Shown here one piece after another: positions 25,287 through 34,644 of a DNA stretch of 58,974 bases. The notes under the pieces were generated by a model. The model saw only the letters and a program-made list of their open reading frames with translations, was not told where the DNA came from and searched no databases. Numbering within the stretch: position 1 is the first letter of the stretch; each line of letters starts with the position of its first letter. The stretch is from Nocardia tenerifensis NBRC 101015 (lineage in GTDB: Bacteria > Actinomycetota > Actinomycetes > Mycobacteriales > Mycobacteriaceae), in NCBI RefSeq assembly GCF_000308715.1, contig NZ_BAGH01000608.1, forward strand, positions 1-58,974. Reading direction: 5' to 3'. The position numbers were made by a program, and so were the translations under genes.

Positions 25287-26299
25287 ATCGCACCTTCGGA
25301 GAGTTCAGCGCCGTCGCGGTCGCGCATCCGAATATCGCGTTGCTCAAGTACTGGGGCAAGCGCGACAGGGAGTTCGTGCTTCCCGTGACCGGCAGCATCT
25401 CGATGACGTTGGATATCTTTCCGACGACGACGCGAGTGACATTGGTGCCGGGGACCTCCGCCGACAGAGTCACGCTAAACGGCCGCCCCGCCGACGACGA
25501 GACCTTCGCCCGCGTCTCGACCTTTCTCGATCTCGTCCGGGATCGAACCGACCGGACCGATCGCGCCATGGTCGACTCCGCCAATACCGCGCCCACGGGT
25601 GCCGGGCTCGCGTCCTCGTCCAGCGGGTTCGCCGCGCTGGCCGCCGCGGCCGCCGCGGCCTACAACCTGAAACTGAACGCACGAGACCTGTCGCGGCTCG
25701 CGCGGCGAGGTTCTGGCTCGGCGTGCCGATCGGTGTTCGACGGATTCGTCGAGTGGCACGCCGGAATCGGCTCGGGCCGGCACGGCGACAACAGCTCGTT
25801 CGCCGAGCCGATCGAAACGCCGAGGTGGAACCCGGCTTTGGCCATCGCACTGGTCGACACCGGGCCGAAGGCCATACCGAGCCGCACGGCCATGCAGGCC
25901 ACCATCCAGAGTTCACCGCTGTATCTGGCGTGGGCGTTCTCTACGCTGCACGATCTGCCCGCCATGCGCGCCGCGATCCGCGACGGCGACCTCACCACGG
26001 TCGGCGCGATCGCCGAGAGCAACGCGCTGGGCATGCACGCGACGATGCTCGCGGCACGGCCATCGATCTGTTACCTGTCACCGCCCACCATCTCGATACT
26101 CCACCGCGTCACCGAGCTGCGCAAAGGCGGTGTGGCGGCCTACGCGACCATCGACGCGGGACCGAACGTCGCCGTGCTGTGCGACGTTTCAGCGGCCAGC
26201 CAGGTCCTGAAGGAGCTGGGCGACATCGACGGCGTGCTGGCTACCCATCTCGCGCGCCCAGGCCACGGCGTCCGCGTATACGACGGGAATGTCGCATGA
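25283..26299 (+). CDS. mvaD: Diphosphomevalonate decarboxylase
   Basis: This 338-residue GHMP-family enzyme carries out ATP-dependent decarboxylation of mevalonate 5-diphosphate to IPP. Signatures are NIALLKYWGKRD (17-28), the phosphate loop TGAGLASSSSGFAAL (about 105-119), RRGSGSACRS (141-150) and the catalytic Asp in ATIDAGPNVAVL. Start GTG 25283 overlaps the upstream stop by 4 nt (GTGA). The stop overlaps the next start by 4 nt (ATGA). Length and motifs are complete. Confidence 0.95.
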   Translation: MNRTFGEFSAVAVAHPNIALLKYWGKRDREFVLPVTGSISMTLDIFPTTTRVTLVPGTSADRVTLNGRPADDETFARVSTFLDLVRDRTDRTDRAMVDSANTAPTGAGLASSSSGFAALAAAAAAAYNLKLNARDLSRLARRGSGSACRSVFDGFVEWHAGIGSGRHGDNSSFAEPIETPRWNPALAIALVDTGPKAIPSRTAMQATIQSSPLYLAWAFSTLHDLPAMRAAIRDGDLTTVGAIAESNALGMHATMLAARPSICYLSPPTISILHRVTELRKGGVAAYATIDAGPNVAVLCDVSAASQVLKELGDIDGVLATHLARPGHGVRVYDGNVA

Positions 26300-27357
26300 T
26301 CGCATGCCGAGCACCGGGAAAGCTCTACATAGCAGGGGAATACGCCGTCATCGAGCCCGGCTTCCCCGCGGTGCTGATAGCGGTCGATCGGTACACGACG
26401 GCACATGTCGCCGAGGCGGATGCGACCGCTGTGACATCAGACTTGTTCGGGGACAAGCTGATTTCGCTCGAGCGAGTCGACGGTCGGCTCGTGGCACCCA
26501 CCTGCGACGGACTCGATTACGTCACCTCGGCCATCTGGGTGGTCGAGCGGCTGCTGACCGAACTCGGACATCCCGTGCGCCAATTTCGTCTGCGGCTCAC
26601 CAGCGCACTGCACGACGGACGCGGGATGAAATACGGTCTGGGCTCCAGCGCCGCGGTCACCGTGGCGACGATCGCGGCGTTGGCGCGGTTCCACGGCCTC
26701 AGGCTCGAGCTGATGGATCGCTACCGGTTGGCGATGCTCGCGACGATCCGCGTGGCACCCGACTGCTCGGGCGGCGACGTCGCGGCCAGCACCTGGGGCG
26801 GCTGGATCAGTTACCGGGGACCGGATCGCGGCACGCTCAGTCGCAGGCTCCGCCGCGACGGCGTGGAGGTGTTGTTACGCGAAAACTGGCCGGGTCTGTC
26901 CGTAAAGGCCCTTCCGACACCGACATCCGCGCGGGTGGTCGCCGGTTGGACCGGACATCCCGCCACGACCCGAGCCGAGGCCGGCGTTATCGTCGGCGAC
27001 GATTCGTGCGCCGGGTTCCGCGCGGCCAGTCGTGACTGCGTGGATCGGCTGAGCGCCGCGATCGAGGACGACGACCCGATGCGTATCCGAGAACAGCTGC
27101 GCCGAGCCCGTCTTCTGCTCGAAAAGCTCGACACCGCAACCGGTCTGGGGATCATGACCCCGGAGCTGGCCGGGTTGTGCGCGATAGCGGAAAGCGTCGG
27201 CGCGGTGGCCAAACCGTCCGGGGCCGGGGGCGGCGACTGCGGAATCGCGCTCGTCACCTCCGACGCTCAGCTCACACAGCTGCGTGACCGCTGGCGCGCG
27301 GGCGGTATCCAGCCGCTCCCCCTACACACCCACCCGACCGAACAGGACCAGCCATGA
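26296..27357 (+). CDS. mvaK2: Phosphomevalonate kinase
   Basis: This 353-residue GHMP kinase converts phosphomevalonate to diphosphomevalonate. It begins with the family hallmark RAPGKLYIAGEYAVIEPGFP, has KYGLGSSAAVTVAT as the ATP loop and KPSGAGGGDCGIAL as the C-terminal GHMP motif. The ASTWGGWISY segment follows the Gram-positive PMK type. Both ends overlap neighbouring genes by 4 nt. No defects were seen. Confidence 0.95.
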   Translation: MIACRAPGKLYIAGEYAVIEPGFPAVLIAVDRYTTAHVAEADATAVTSDLFGDKLISLERVDGRLVAPTCDGLDYVTSAIWVVERLLTELGHPVRQFRLRLTSALHDGRGMKYGLGSSAAVTVATIAALARFHGLRLELMDRYRLAMLATIRVAPDCSGGDVAASTWGGWISYRGPDRGTLSRRLRRDGVEVLLRENWPGLSVKALPTPTSARVVAGWTGHPATTRAEAGVIVGDDSCAGFRAASRDCVDRLSAAIEDDDPMRIREQLRRARLLLEKLDTATGLGIMTPELAGLCAIAESVGAVAKPSGAGGGDCGIALVTSDAQLTQLRDRWRAGGIQPLPLHTHPTEQDQP

Positions 27358-28430
27358 CCGTCACACACATCGGCGAGACCGCGCAGGCGATGGTGCCGTT
27401 GCGGTGGGTCGGCCCGATCCGCATCACCGGCAACACCGTCGAGGAGGAGATCGAGGTCCCGCTGGCCACCTTCGAAAGCCCGCTGTGGCCCTCGGTCGGT
27501 CGCGGTGCGCGGGTCTCCATGGCGACCGAGGCCGGCGTGGTCGCCACGCTGATCGATGACCGCATGACGAGATCGATTCTGCTCGAGGCCGACAACGCCC
27601 TCACCGCCCACACCGCGGTCCAACGGCTTCGCGCCGAGTTCTCCCGGCTGCGCGAGGTGGCCGCAGCCAGCAGCCGCTTCTGCGTACTGATCGACATGCA
27701 CTCGCAGATCACCGGAGACCTGCTGTTCCTGCGGTTCGCCTTCGAAACCGCGGACGCCGCCGGCCACAACATGACCACCCTCGCCGCCGAGCGACTGATG
27801 GACTACATCCTGCGCACGGTCCCCGGACTGCGCTACGCCTCGATATCGGGGAACTACTGCACCGACAAGAAGGCCGGCGCGGTCAACGGAATCCTCGGCC
27901 GCGGCAAGAATGTCGTGACCGAGCTGCTCGTCCCGGCCGCGCAGGTCGAGCGGCAGCTGCACACCACCGCCGCCCGGCTGGTCACGCTGAACGTCCGCAA
28001 GAACCTGATCGGGACATTGCTCGCGGGCGGAATCCGCACCGCCAACGCCCATTACGCGAACATGCTGCTCGCGTTCTACCTCGCGACCGGCCAAGACGCC
28101 GCCAATATCGTCGAGGGCTCCCAAGGCATCACCCACGCCGAGGACCGCGACGGCGACCTCTATTTCTCCTGCACCCTGCCGAACCTGGTCGTCGGAACCG
28201 TCGGCAACGCAAAAGATCTCGACTTCGTCCAGCAGACGCTGTCCCGACTCGGTTGCCACCGAGAGCAAGCGGCCGGAACCGACGCTCGCCGCCTCGCCGT
28301 CATCGTGGCGGCGACGGTCCTGTGCGGCGAATTGTCGCTGCTGGCAGCGCAAACCAACCCGGGTGAGTTGATGCGCGCACATCTACGACTCGAACGCCAG
28401 CACAACCGACAAGGATCGGACCGTCCATGA
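27354..28430 (+). CDS. mvaA: HMG-CoA reductase
   Basis: The protein has 358 residues. It reduces HMG-CoA to mevalonate and is the committed step of the pathway. The core motifs are ISGNYCTDKKAGAVNGILGR (catalytic Lys), DAAGHNMTT in the NADPH-binding region, AGGIRTANAHYANML, and GTVGNAKDLDF in place of the usual GTVGGGT. The catalytic Glu lies in ATFESPLWPSVGRGA. It lacks any membrane anchor, as in soluble actinobacterial reductases of the Streptomyces CL190 type. It overlaps PMK and HMGS genes by 4 nt each. Confidence 0.95.
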   Translation: MTVTHIGETAQAMVPLRWVGPIRITGNTVEEEIEVPLATFESPLWPSVGRGARVSMATEAGVVATLIDDRMTRSILLEADNALTAHTAVQRLRAEFSRLREVAAASSRFCVLIDMHSQITGDLLFLRFAFETADAAGHNMTTLAAERLMDYILRTVPGLRYASISGNYCTDKKAGAVNGILGRGKNVVTELLVPAAQVERQLHTTAARLVTLNVRKNLIGTLLAGGIRTANAHYANMLLAFYLATGQDAANIVEGSQGITHAEDRDGDLYFSCTLPNLVVGTVGNAKDLDFVQQTLSRLGCHREQAAGTDARRLAVIVAATVLCGELSLLAAQTNPGELMRAHLRLERQHNRQGSDRP

Positions 28431-29659
28431 ACACCAGCGCCGGCATTCACGACCTGTCCATCGCCACCACCGAGTATGTCCTCGAGCACACCCGGCTCGC
28501 CGCGCACATCGGCGTCGATCCGAGGAAATTCACCCACGGCATAGGCCAAGACGCCATGAGCATCCCCGCCGAGGACGAAGACATCGTCACCATGGCCGCT
28601 ACGGCCGCGCGCCCCATCCTCGAACGCCACGGCACCGACGGCATCCGAACCGTATTGCTGGCCACCGAGACCGGCGTCGACGAGTCCAAAGCCGCAGCCC
28701 TGTATCTGCACCGGCTGATCGGTCTGCCCGACAACGCGCGCGTCATCGAACTCAAACAAGCCTGCTACTCCGCCACCGCCGCACTGCAATTCGCCGCCGC
28801 GCTCACCGCAGGCGACCCCGAACACCGCACCCTCGTGATCGCCGCCGACATCGCCCGCTACGACACCGGCTCCGCCGCCGAGGCCACCCAGGGCGCGGCA
28901 GCCGCGGCCATGCTCGTGACCGCCGACCCGGCGATCCTGCGGATCGAGCCGGTCTCGGGCCTGTACTCGGCCCACGTCATGGACTTCTGGCGGCCGACCT
29001 ATCGACGCACCGCCGTCGTGGACGGAAAGTACTCGGTCACAGCCTATCTCGACGCGATCGAGCACGCATGGAACGACTATCACAAGCGCGCACACCGGGA
29101 ACTGCCGGACTTCGCCGCCTTCTGCTACCACCAGCCCTTCACGAAGATGGCCTACAAGGCCCACCGCCATCTGCTCGAACGCAACGGCCAAACACCCGCA
29201 CCAGAGCAGATCGAGCACGCGATCGGCGCCACCACCCGATACAACCGCCTCGTCGGCAACAGCTACACCGCCTCGCTGTATCTGGCGCTGACCGCACTGT
29301 TCGACCACGCCGACGACCTCACCGGCAAACCCATCGCACTGGTCAGCTACGGATCCGGCTGCGTCGCCGAATTCCTCTCCGCCACCGTAGTTCCCGGCTA
29401 CCGGCGGCATCTGCGGACCCGCGCCAACCGCGAAGCGCTGTCCCGGCGCACCCCGATCACCTACGAGCACTACGCGCGACTCGCCCGAACCGCCCTACCC
29501 GAAGACGGCTCCGAATACCACACACCCCACCAGACCAGCGGGCCATACCGTTTCGCCGGAATCACCGGACATATCCGCTGTTACGAACCCAGGCGAGCGA
29601 ACCTCCGCTCCGCCATGGACGCCGATACCTCGGCCGCCGCACAGGGCGCGCGCCCATGA
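28427..29659 (+). CDS. mvaS: HMG-CoA synthase
   Basis: The protein has 410 residues. It condenses acetyl-CoA with acetoacetyl-CoA. Catalytic residues are visible as E81 (ATETGVDESKA), C113 (ELKQACYSATAAL) and H235 (FCYHQPFTKMAYKAH). The first 380 residues have the normal bacterial length, with a modest C-terminal extension of about 20 residues rich in Ala/Arg. It overlaps HMGR upstream and the isomerase downstream by 4 nt. No acetoacetyl-CoA synthase (NphT7-like) gene is present, so acetoacetyl-CoA must come from a thiolase elsewhere. Confidence 0.95.
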   Translation: MNTSAGIHDLSIATTEYVLEHTRLAAHIGVDPRKFTHGIGQDAMSIPAEDEDIVTMAATAARPILERHGTDGIRTVLLATETGVDESKAAALYLHRLIGLPDNARVIELKQACYSATAALQFAAALTAGDPEHRTLVIAADIARYDTGSAAEATQGAAAAAMLVTADPAILRIEPVSGLYSAHVMDFWRPTYRRTAVVDGKYSVTAYLDAIEHAWNDYHKRAHRELPDFAAFCYHQPFTKMAYKAHRHLLERNGQTPAPEQIEHAIGATTRYNRLVGNSYTASLYLALTALFDHADDLTGKPIALVSYGSGCVAEFLSATVVPGYRRHLRTRANREALSRRTPITYEHYARLARTALPEDGSEYHTPHQTSGPYRFAGITGHIRCYEPRRANLRSAMDADTSAAAQGARP

Positions 29660-30270
29660 CGGTAGAACGAACACCCGCAGACGCGTACGCCGAAAGCGTT
29701 GTGCTCTTGGATGACTCGGGCCATGCACGCGGCGTCGCCGACAAGGTCGGCGTGCACACCGCGAAAACCCCACTGCACCTGGCTTTCTCGTGCTACGTGT
29801 TCGACACCACGAGTCGATTCCTGTTGACTCGGCGTGCCTGGTCGAAGAAGACGTGGCCCGGCGTGTGGACCAACAGCTGTTGCGGACACCCCGCCCTGGG
29901 TGAGGCACTTCCGGATACGGTGCGTCGCCGCCTGGATACCGAACTCGGACTGCGCCCGATCGCCCTCGATCTGATCCTCCCGACGTTCCGATACCGTGCC
30001 GAAATGACCGACGGGACAGTGGAAAATGAGATGTGCCCGGTTTATCGGGCCATCGTCACCGACGACCCCGACCCGAATCCGACGGAAGTAGCGCAGGCAC
30101 GCTGGATAGCGTGGCATGAATTCCGGCGTGCCGTGAGATCAGCGCGCCTGCACCCGGTCTCCCCCTGGTGCCTCGAACAACTCACCGCACTGGACGATCT
30201 CGGCACGGAACCGCCGGACTGGCCGGCAGCCGACACCCGTCGGCTCCCACCGGCCGCACGGCAATCCTGA
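29656..30270 (+). CDS. idi: Isopentenyl-diphosphate delta-isomerase, type I
   Basis: This 204-residue Nudix-fold enzyme interconverts IPP and DMAPP. The catalytic Cys region WTNSCCGHPALGE (C75/C76, H78) and the TVENEMCPVY segment (E123, E125) with the metal-binding His residues identify type I, not the flavin-dependent type II isomerase that ends several Streptomyces mevalonate clusters. ATG 29656 overlaps the HMGS stop by 4 nt. The last 30 residues are a Pro/Arg-rich tail without family resemblance. It is the last gene of the coupled operon; no strong terminator hairpin is visible directly after it. Confidence 0.95.
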   Translation: MTVERTPADAYAESVVLLDDSGHARGVADKVGVHTAKTPLHLAFSCYVFDTTSRFLLTRRAWSKKTWPGVWTNSCCGHPALGEALPDTVRRRLDTELGLRPIALDLILPTFRYRAEMTDGTVENEMCPVYRAIVTDDPDPNPTEVAQARWIAWHEFRRAVRSARLHPVSPWCLEQLTALDDLGTEPPDWPAADTRRLPPAARQS

Positions 30271-30492
30271 CCATCGCCGGAGGCCAGTGTCGTTTCCAAG
30301 AGCCGGCCAGGCGAAGGTGAGGCACCCACCCCGCGGCGCGAGGGGACGGCCTGCAGTGCCACGGTCGGCGTCCGCTACGCATTCTGCGGCACGTACAGCG
30401 CGCCCAAGCAAGCCCTCGGCTGGCGGGCTCGCGCGCCTGTGTGCAGTCTGCCTATCGTGCAGATGTACTCGGATTCGGCAGGAGAGGTAGCG

Positions 30493-31284
30493 ATGGCATC
30501 GCACGCGGGTTTCGCTGGACGGACTTATGTGATCACCGGATCGGCTTCGGGGATCGGGGCGGCGACGGCGGCGCTGCTGCGCGAGCGCGGCGCGAAGGTC
30601 ATCGGGTGTGATCTCGTCGAGGCGGAGATTCAGGCGGACCTGTCCTCGACCGCCGGCCGAAGGTCGCTGATCGATCAGGTCGAGGCGTACGGCTCGATCG
30701 ATGGCGTGCTGGCCATCGCGGGAGGCGGCAAAACCGGTCTGCTGGAGACGAATTACTTCGGTGCGGTCGCGACGCTGACGGGGCTTCGGCCGTTGCTGGC
30801 GCGCAGTCCCGCGCCGCGGGCGGTAGCCGTCTCGTCGACGGCCTCGCTCGCGCCGACCGATGAACGAATCGTGCAGGCGTGCCTGGACGGCGACGAGGCC
30901 GCCGCCGTCGCCTATCTCGACGCCGACCCGTCGGCCGGTGGAGCGACGGGCGGCTACGGGATCGCCAAGCGCGCGTTGAATCGTTGGGTGCGCAGGGTCG
31001 CCCCGACCCCGGAATGGGCCGGTTCGGGAATTGCCCTCAACATCGTCGCGCCGGGCGTAGTCGACACACCCGCGGCCGCGAACATCCTCAACGACAACGA
31101 TATTCGCGCAACCGTTGAAGCCGTTGCGCCGCAACCGTTCGGCGGCTTCCCCGGCAAGCCGGAGTGGGTGGCCGAACTCATCTGCTGGCTGGCAAGCGCA
31201 GACAACCGCTTCGTCACCGGCCAGATCATCTTCGCCGACGGCGGCTCGGAAGCGCTGGCGCTCGGCGACATCCACTGGCGATGA
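30493..31284 (+). CDS. Short-chain dehydrogenase/reductase (3-alpha-HSD/carbonyl-reductase-like)
   Basis: The protein has 263 residues. The cofactor motif TGSASGIGAAT, the AVSSTASLAPTD region with the catalytic Ser, and YGIAKRALNRWVRR with Tyr/Lys form a complete SDR active site. The insertion between Ser and Tyr and the C-terminal FADGGSEALAL are typical of SDRs annotated as 3-alpha-hydroxysteroid dehydrogenases. A good AGGAGAGG site precedes ATG 30493. It lies 222 bp after the mevalonate operon on the same strand; it could modify a terpenoid, but this is only positional inference. Confidence 0.85.
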   Translation: MASHAGFAGRTYVITGSASGIGAATAALLRERGAKVIGCDLVEAEIQADLSSTAGRRSLIDQVEAYGSIDGVLAIAGGGKTGLLETNYFGAVATLTGLRPLLARSPAPRAVAVSSTASLAPTDERIVQACLDGDEAAAVAYLDADPSAGGATGGYGIAKRALNRWVRRVAPTPEWAGSGIALNIVAPGVVDTPAAANILNDNDIRATVEAVAPQPFGGFPGKPEWVAELICWLASADNRFVTGQIIFADGGSEALALGDIHWR

Positions 31285-31291
31285 ACGCCGC

Positions 31292-32539
31292 TCACTCCCG
31301 GTCCGCGGAGCGCTTCTCCGCTACCGCGCGGGCGGCGGCGATGGTGCGGTTGTCTAGCCTTCGCCAAGCCGCCCCAGTGAACACCACCGCACAGGCCAGC
31401 CCTATCCAGAATGGTGCGGCCAGGCCGAAACGGCCGGCGAGTAGCCCGCCGACCAGTGCGCCGAGGAACAGCCCGCCGGCGCCGACGAGGCGGTACGCGC
31501 TGTGCACCCGGCCGAGCAGTCCGGGCGGCACGAGCGACTGACGCAGCGAGGAACCGATGGTGGTGAACACCGACAGGTGGACGCAGAACGGGATGAGGAT
31601 GGCCACGGCGACGGCCGCACTGTGGGTCGACGCCATCCCCACATAGGAGGCCATTTCGATGAGCAGCCCGATCCGCAGGGTCGTGCCAGGACCGAGCGCG
31701 GCGATGATGCGCGGCGCGGCCAGACCACCGCACACGCCACCGACCGCGGCGGCGATGAGCAGCACCGCATAACCGGCGTCGCCGACGCCGAGCCGCTCCC
31801 GGGCGATCAGCACCAGCAGTGAAAAGATCGCGCCCAGGCCGATATTGGACAGGCCGACGGTGAGCGTGAGTGTGCGGACAAGGGTGTCGCGCCACAGCCA
31901 GCGCGCGCCGTCGACTACGGCGGCGCCGAGGCGCTGGCGACCACCGCGCGCGGGCGTGGCCGGTAACGTGCCCGCCAGCACGGCGACCGCGACAAGACCC
32001 ACGGTGTCGACGAGAAACGGTGTCCAGGCGGCGATCCCGAACAGGGCGACGCCGAGGGGCCGGGCGAGCACCTGTTCGGTGACCGAGCGGGTGGCCTGCA
32101 ACCGTCCGTTCGCGCGTTCGAGTTGGGCAGGCGCGACCAAGCCGGGAAGGGCTGTGGTGCAGGCATTGTCGAAGACCAGACCGGCGCAGCCGACCACGAA
32201 GAAGGCGAGGTAGAGCAGCGGCAGGCTCGCACGGTCGGTGGCCACGGCGGCGCTGACCGTCCCGAGCACCGCGATGCGGACGACCGTAGCGATGATCATG
32301 AGTCGCCGCCGGTCCAGGCGGTCCACCAAGACCCCGCTGGGCAATCCGAAGACGATGAACGGTGCGATCTGAACGACCATCAGTCCCGACACCGCTATCG
32401 GCTCGCGGGTGATCGACACGGCCAGCAGGTTCGCCCCGATTTGGGTCACTCCGTCACCGAACCCGGAAAGCGTTGCCGCCGACCATAATCTGCCGAACTG
32501 AGCTCCCAGGCGGGTCTCGGCGGCGTTCCGGCGCTCCAT
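31292..32539 (-). CDS. MFS transporter (EntS/MFS_3-like)
   Basis: The protein has 415 residues with about 12 hydrophobic segments. LWSAATLSGFGDGVTQIGAN at the start and the loop GLPSGVLVDRLDRRRLMI between TM2 and TM3 match the MFS_3 exporter group (siderophore and macrolide efflux-like). A SVTEQVLARPLGVALFG stretch is the usual inner motif. It is convergent with the SDR gene (8 bp apart). Substrate unknown; export of a small molecule is inferred from family. Confidence 0.85.
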   Translation of the reverse strand: MERRNAAETRLGAQFGRLWSAATLSGFGDGVTQIGANLLAVSITREPIAVSGLMVVQIAPFIVFGLPSGVLVDRLDRRRLMIIATVVRIAVLGTVSAAVATDRASLPLLYLAFFVVGCAGLVFDNACTTALPGLVAPAQLERANGRLQATRSVTEQVLARPLGVALFGIAAWTPFLVDTVGLVAVAVLAGTLPATPARGGRQRLGAAVVDGARWLWRDTLVRTLTLTVGLSNIGLGAIFSLLVLIARERLGVGDAGYAVLLIAAAVGGVCGGLAAPRIIAALGPGTTLRIGLLIEMASYVGMASTHSAAVAVAILIPFCVHLSVFTTIGSSLRQSLVPPGLLGRVHSAYRLVGAGGLFLGALVGGLLAGRFGLAAPFWIGLACAVVFTGAAWRRLDNRTIAAARAVAEKRSADRE

Positions 32540-32625
32540 CGGCCCAACCTATCGCGTCCGGGATGCCGTTGGGCGCAGGCGTGAGTGCATCACGCCGCGT
32601 CACGCTCTTGCGGGGCAGGCGCCTT

Positions 32626-33129
32626 TCATGAAGTCGGCTTCGCGGGTGTGGGGTGGTCGAGTTGTTCGCGGAGGATGTCGCCGTGTCCGGCGTGCCTGGC
32701 GAACTCCTCGATCATGGCCAGCAGGGTCCAGCGCATGCTCACCTCTCCTTCGCGGGGGAAGACCTTGGTGTCGTCGAGGTCGAAGCGGGCGGTTATCTCC
32801 CTGGATCGTGCGCTGGCTCGTTCGAACTCGGCGATGACGTCGGCCAGGGACTCGTGGTCGGCGACGGCGAAGGTGCCCTCGTCTCGCTTCGAGTATCCGT
32901 CGCACTCGGATTCGTCCAGCTCCGCCCAGAAGCGTTGGAACCAAATGCGTTCCGCGGCGGCGGCGTGCTTGATGACGGAGATCGGCGTCGTCAGCGAGGC
33001 AACCAGCCGTCGACGGGCCTCGGTCTCGGACAGGCCGCGTGCGGTCGCGATGAGTGCCTCGCGGTTGCGATCGAGCATGTTCTCGATGATCGTTCGTTCG
33101 GGTCCGTTGGTGATTCGTTTGGTACGCAA
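32626..33129 (-). CDS. DinB-family (DUF664) protein
   Basis: The protein has 167 residues as a four-helix bundle with metal-ligand histidines in ISVIKHAAAAERIWF and EEFARHAGHGDILREQ, the expected DinB_2/DUF664 positions. Members include mycothiol-dependent enzymes and unknowns. It is complete and lies upstream of the MFS gene on the same strand (86 bp). Role not assignable beyond the family. Confidence 0.85.
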   Translation of the reverse strand: MRTKRITNGPERTIIENMLDRNREALIATARGLSETEARRRLVASLTTPISVIKHAAAAERIWFQRFWAELDESECDGYSKRDEGTFAVADHESLADVIAEFERASARSREITARFDLDDTKVFPREGEVSMRWTLLAMIEEFARHAGHGDILREQLDHPTPAKPTS

Positions 33130-33529
33130 GGGTTTTCACTCCATTCTTCCGAGGGGACGGCATAGGACGGCTGTGGTCGATCCGGAGGGCGGACGAGACG
33201 TCCGGCGACAGGGAACTAGCGGAGAGCTTGCGGATTCGCTCGCGCGGAGAGCGGCGATAACGGGCTGCGTCGACACAACGGCCCGGGCAGCGGGCTGAAG
33301 CCGCTGCCGCCTGATGGCAGTATGCCACAGGTTCCGACTCGGCACGCACAGGCTCCCGATCTCACCCCGTGGTCCGATTCCATGTCATACCAAGGGGTTA
33401 CCCGCAACGAGAATCCAGCCGATAGCTTCGGTGTAGCGAACCCGTACCCGCCGCACGCCCGCTGGTGAAGCGGCCGATCGACCGGCTCGGGTGACGGGTG
33501 CCTCTCCGACTCAGCTTCCAGGAAGATCT
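33130..33529. other. Intergenic region, no gene seen
   Basis: This 400 bp separates the divergent DinB and desaturase genes. I see no conserved protein in any frame and no strong palindrome. It presumably holds both promoters. Confidence 0.4.
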
Positions 33530-34582
33530 ATGACGACACCGACTTTGCTCTCCGAGTCATCTCCACGCTCATCGCGGCGCGGCGGCGCAGGCGGTGACTA
33601 CGCCCGCCTGTTGCGCCGGATCTCCGCCGCGGGCCTGATGGACCGGCGTCCCGCCTATTACGCCGTCCGGCTCACCGCCGTCGGTCTCGCGTTCGCGGCC
33701 GGCTGTACGGCGTTCTTCCTCGTCGGTGACTCCTGGTGGACGCTGCTGGTCGCGGCGTTCATGGCGGTGATGTGCGCCCAGGTCGCGCTCGTCATGCACG
33801 ATGTCGCCCATCGCCAGGTCTTTCGGTCGCGACGGTTGACGGAGGTCGTCGGCCGGGTCGTCGGCAACGCCGGCATCGGCCTGGCCTACGGCTGGTGGCA
33901 GGACAAGCACACCCGCCATCACGCCAACCCGAACCACGAGGAGCTCGATCCCGATGTCGCGCCGGACGTTCTGGTGTGGTCGCAGAAGCAGGCGCGGGCC
34001 AGCCGCGGCCTGCCCCGGCTCATCGGCAGGGCCCAGGCGTTCCTGTTCTTCCCGTTGCTGATGCTGGAGGGCCTCAATCTTCATGTCGCGGGCGTCCGCG
34101 CGCTCGGCAATCGGTCGGTCAAACGTCGTGGCCTGGAGGGCGCGCTGCTCTTCGGACACTTCGCGGTCTATCTGGCCGCGGTGTTCGCAGTTCTGCCCGC
34201 CGACAAGGGATTTGCGTTCGTCGCCGTCCATCAGGCGCTGTTCGGTCTGTACATGGGCTGCATCTTCGCCCCGAACCACAAGGGCATGCCGACGCTGTCC
34301 GGCGACGAGCGGCCCGATTTTTTGCGTAAACAGGTTTTGACGTCGCGCAACGTCCGCGGCGGTGTGCTCACCGATTTCGCCCTCGGCGGGCTCAACTATC
34401 AGATCGAGCATCACCTGTTCCCGAGCATGCCGACGCCGAATCTTCGCCACGCCCAAGTGATCGTGCGCGACTACTGTGCCGAGATCGGCGTGCCCTACCA
34501 CGAGACCGGCCTGATCTCCTCCTACCGTGAGGCGCTGCGACACCTGCACCAGGTCGGTGCGCCCCTGCGCGCCGCGGACTGA
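33530..34582 (+). CDS. Fatty-acid (acyl-CoA/acyl-lipid) desaturase
   Basis: This 350-residue membrane di-iron enzyme has three histidine boxes: HDVAH (90-94), HTRHH (127-131) and QIEHH near residue 310, as in DesA3/linoleoyl-CoA-type desaturases. Hydrophobic segments fall at about 48-66, 70-90 and 175-240. It introduces a double bond into an acyl chain using a ferredoxin or cytochrome donor; no partner reductase gene is adjacent. ATG 33530 follows AGGAAG; the in-frame GTG at 33491 adds a doubtful 13 residues. Confidence 0.9.
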   Translation: MTTPTLLSESSPRSSRRGGAGGDYARLLRRISAAGLMDRRPAYYAVRLTAVGLAFAAGCTAFFLVGDSWWTLLVAAFMAVMCAQVALVMHDVAHRQVFRSRRLTEVVGRVVGNAGIGLAYGWWQDKHTRHHANPNHEELDPDVAPDVLVWSQKQARASRGLPRLIGRAQAFLFFPLLMLEGLNLHVAGVRALGNRSVKRRGLEGALLFGHFAVYLAAVFAVLPADKGFAFVAVHQALFGLYMGCIFAPNHKGMPTLSGDERPDFLRKQVLTSRNVRGGVLTDFALGGLNYQIEHHLFPSMPTPNLRHAQVIVRDYCAEIGVPYHETGLISSYREALRHLHQVGAPLRAAD

Positions 34583-34644
34583 ACGCGGATCGGCGACTGT
34601 CCTGCCCGCCGATCCGCGGCGCCGCCCCACGGTCGCATCGCCGT

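Noticed and set aside
25204..27357. Very long plus-strand Arg-rich open frame overlapping the decarboxylase gene
   Set aside because: Its first part is the shadow of mvaD; only the final part from 26296 (phosphomevalonate kinase) is real. The Arg-rich composition has no family resemblance.
28160..29470. 436-codon minus-strand frame opposite HMG-CoA reductase/synthase genes
   Set aside because: Gly/Val/Asp-rich antisense frame caused by high GC at third positions; mvaA and mvaS on the other strand carry all catalytic motifs.
30139..31275. 378-codon minus-strand frame opposite the SDR gene
   Set aside because: Antisense shadow; the plus strand encodes a complete SDR with cofactor and active-site motifs.
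23296..31284. Full terpenoid biosynthetic gene cluster
   Set aside because: No terpene cyclase, prenyltransferase, P450 or glycosyltransferase is present next to the mevalonate operon; only an SDR and an MFS exporter, which are too general.
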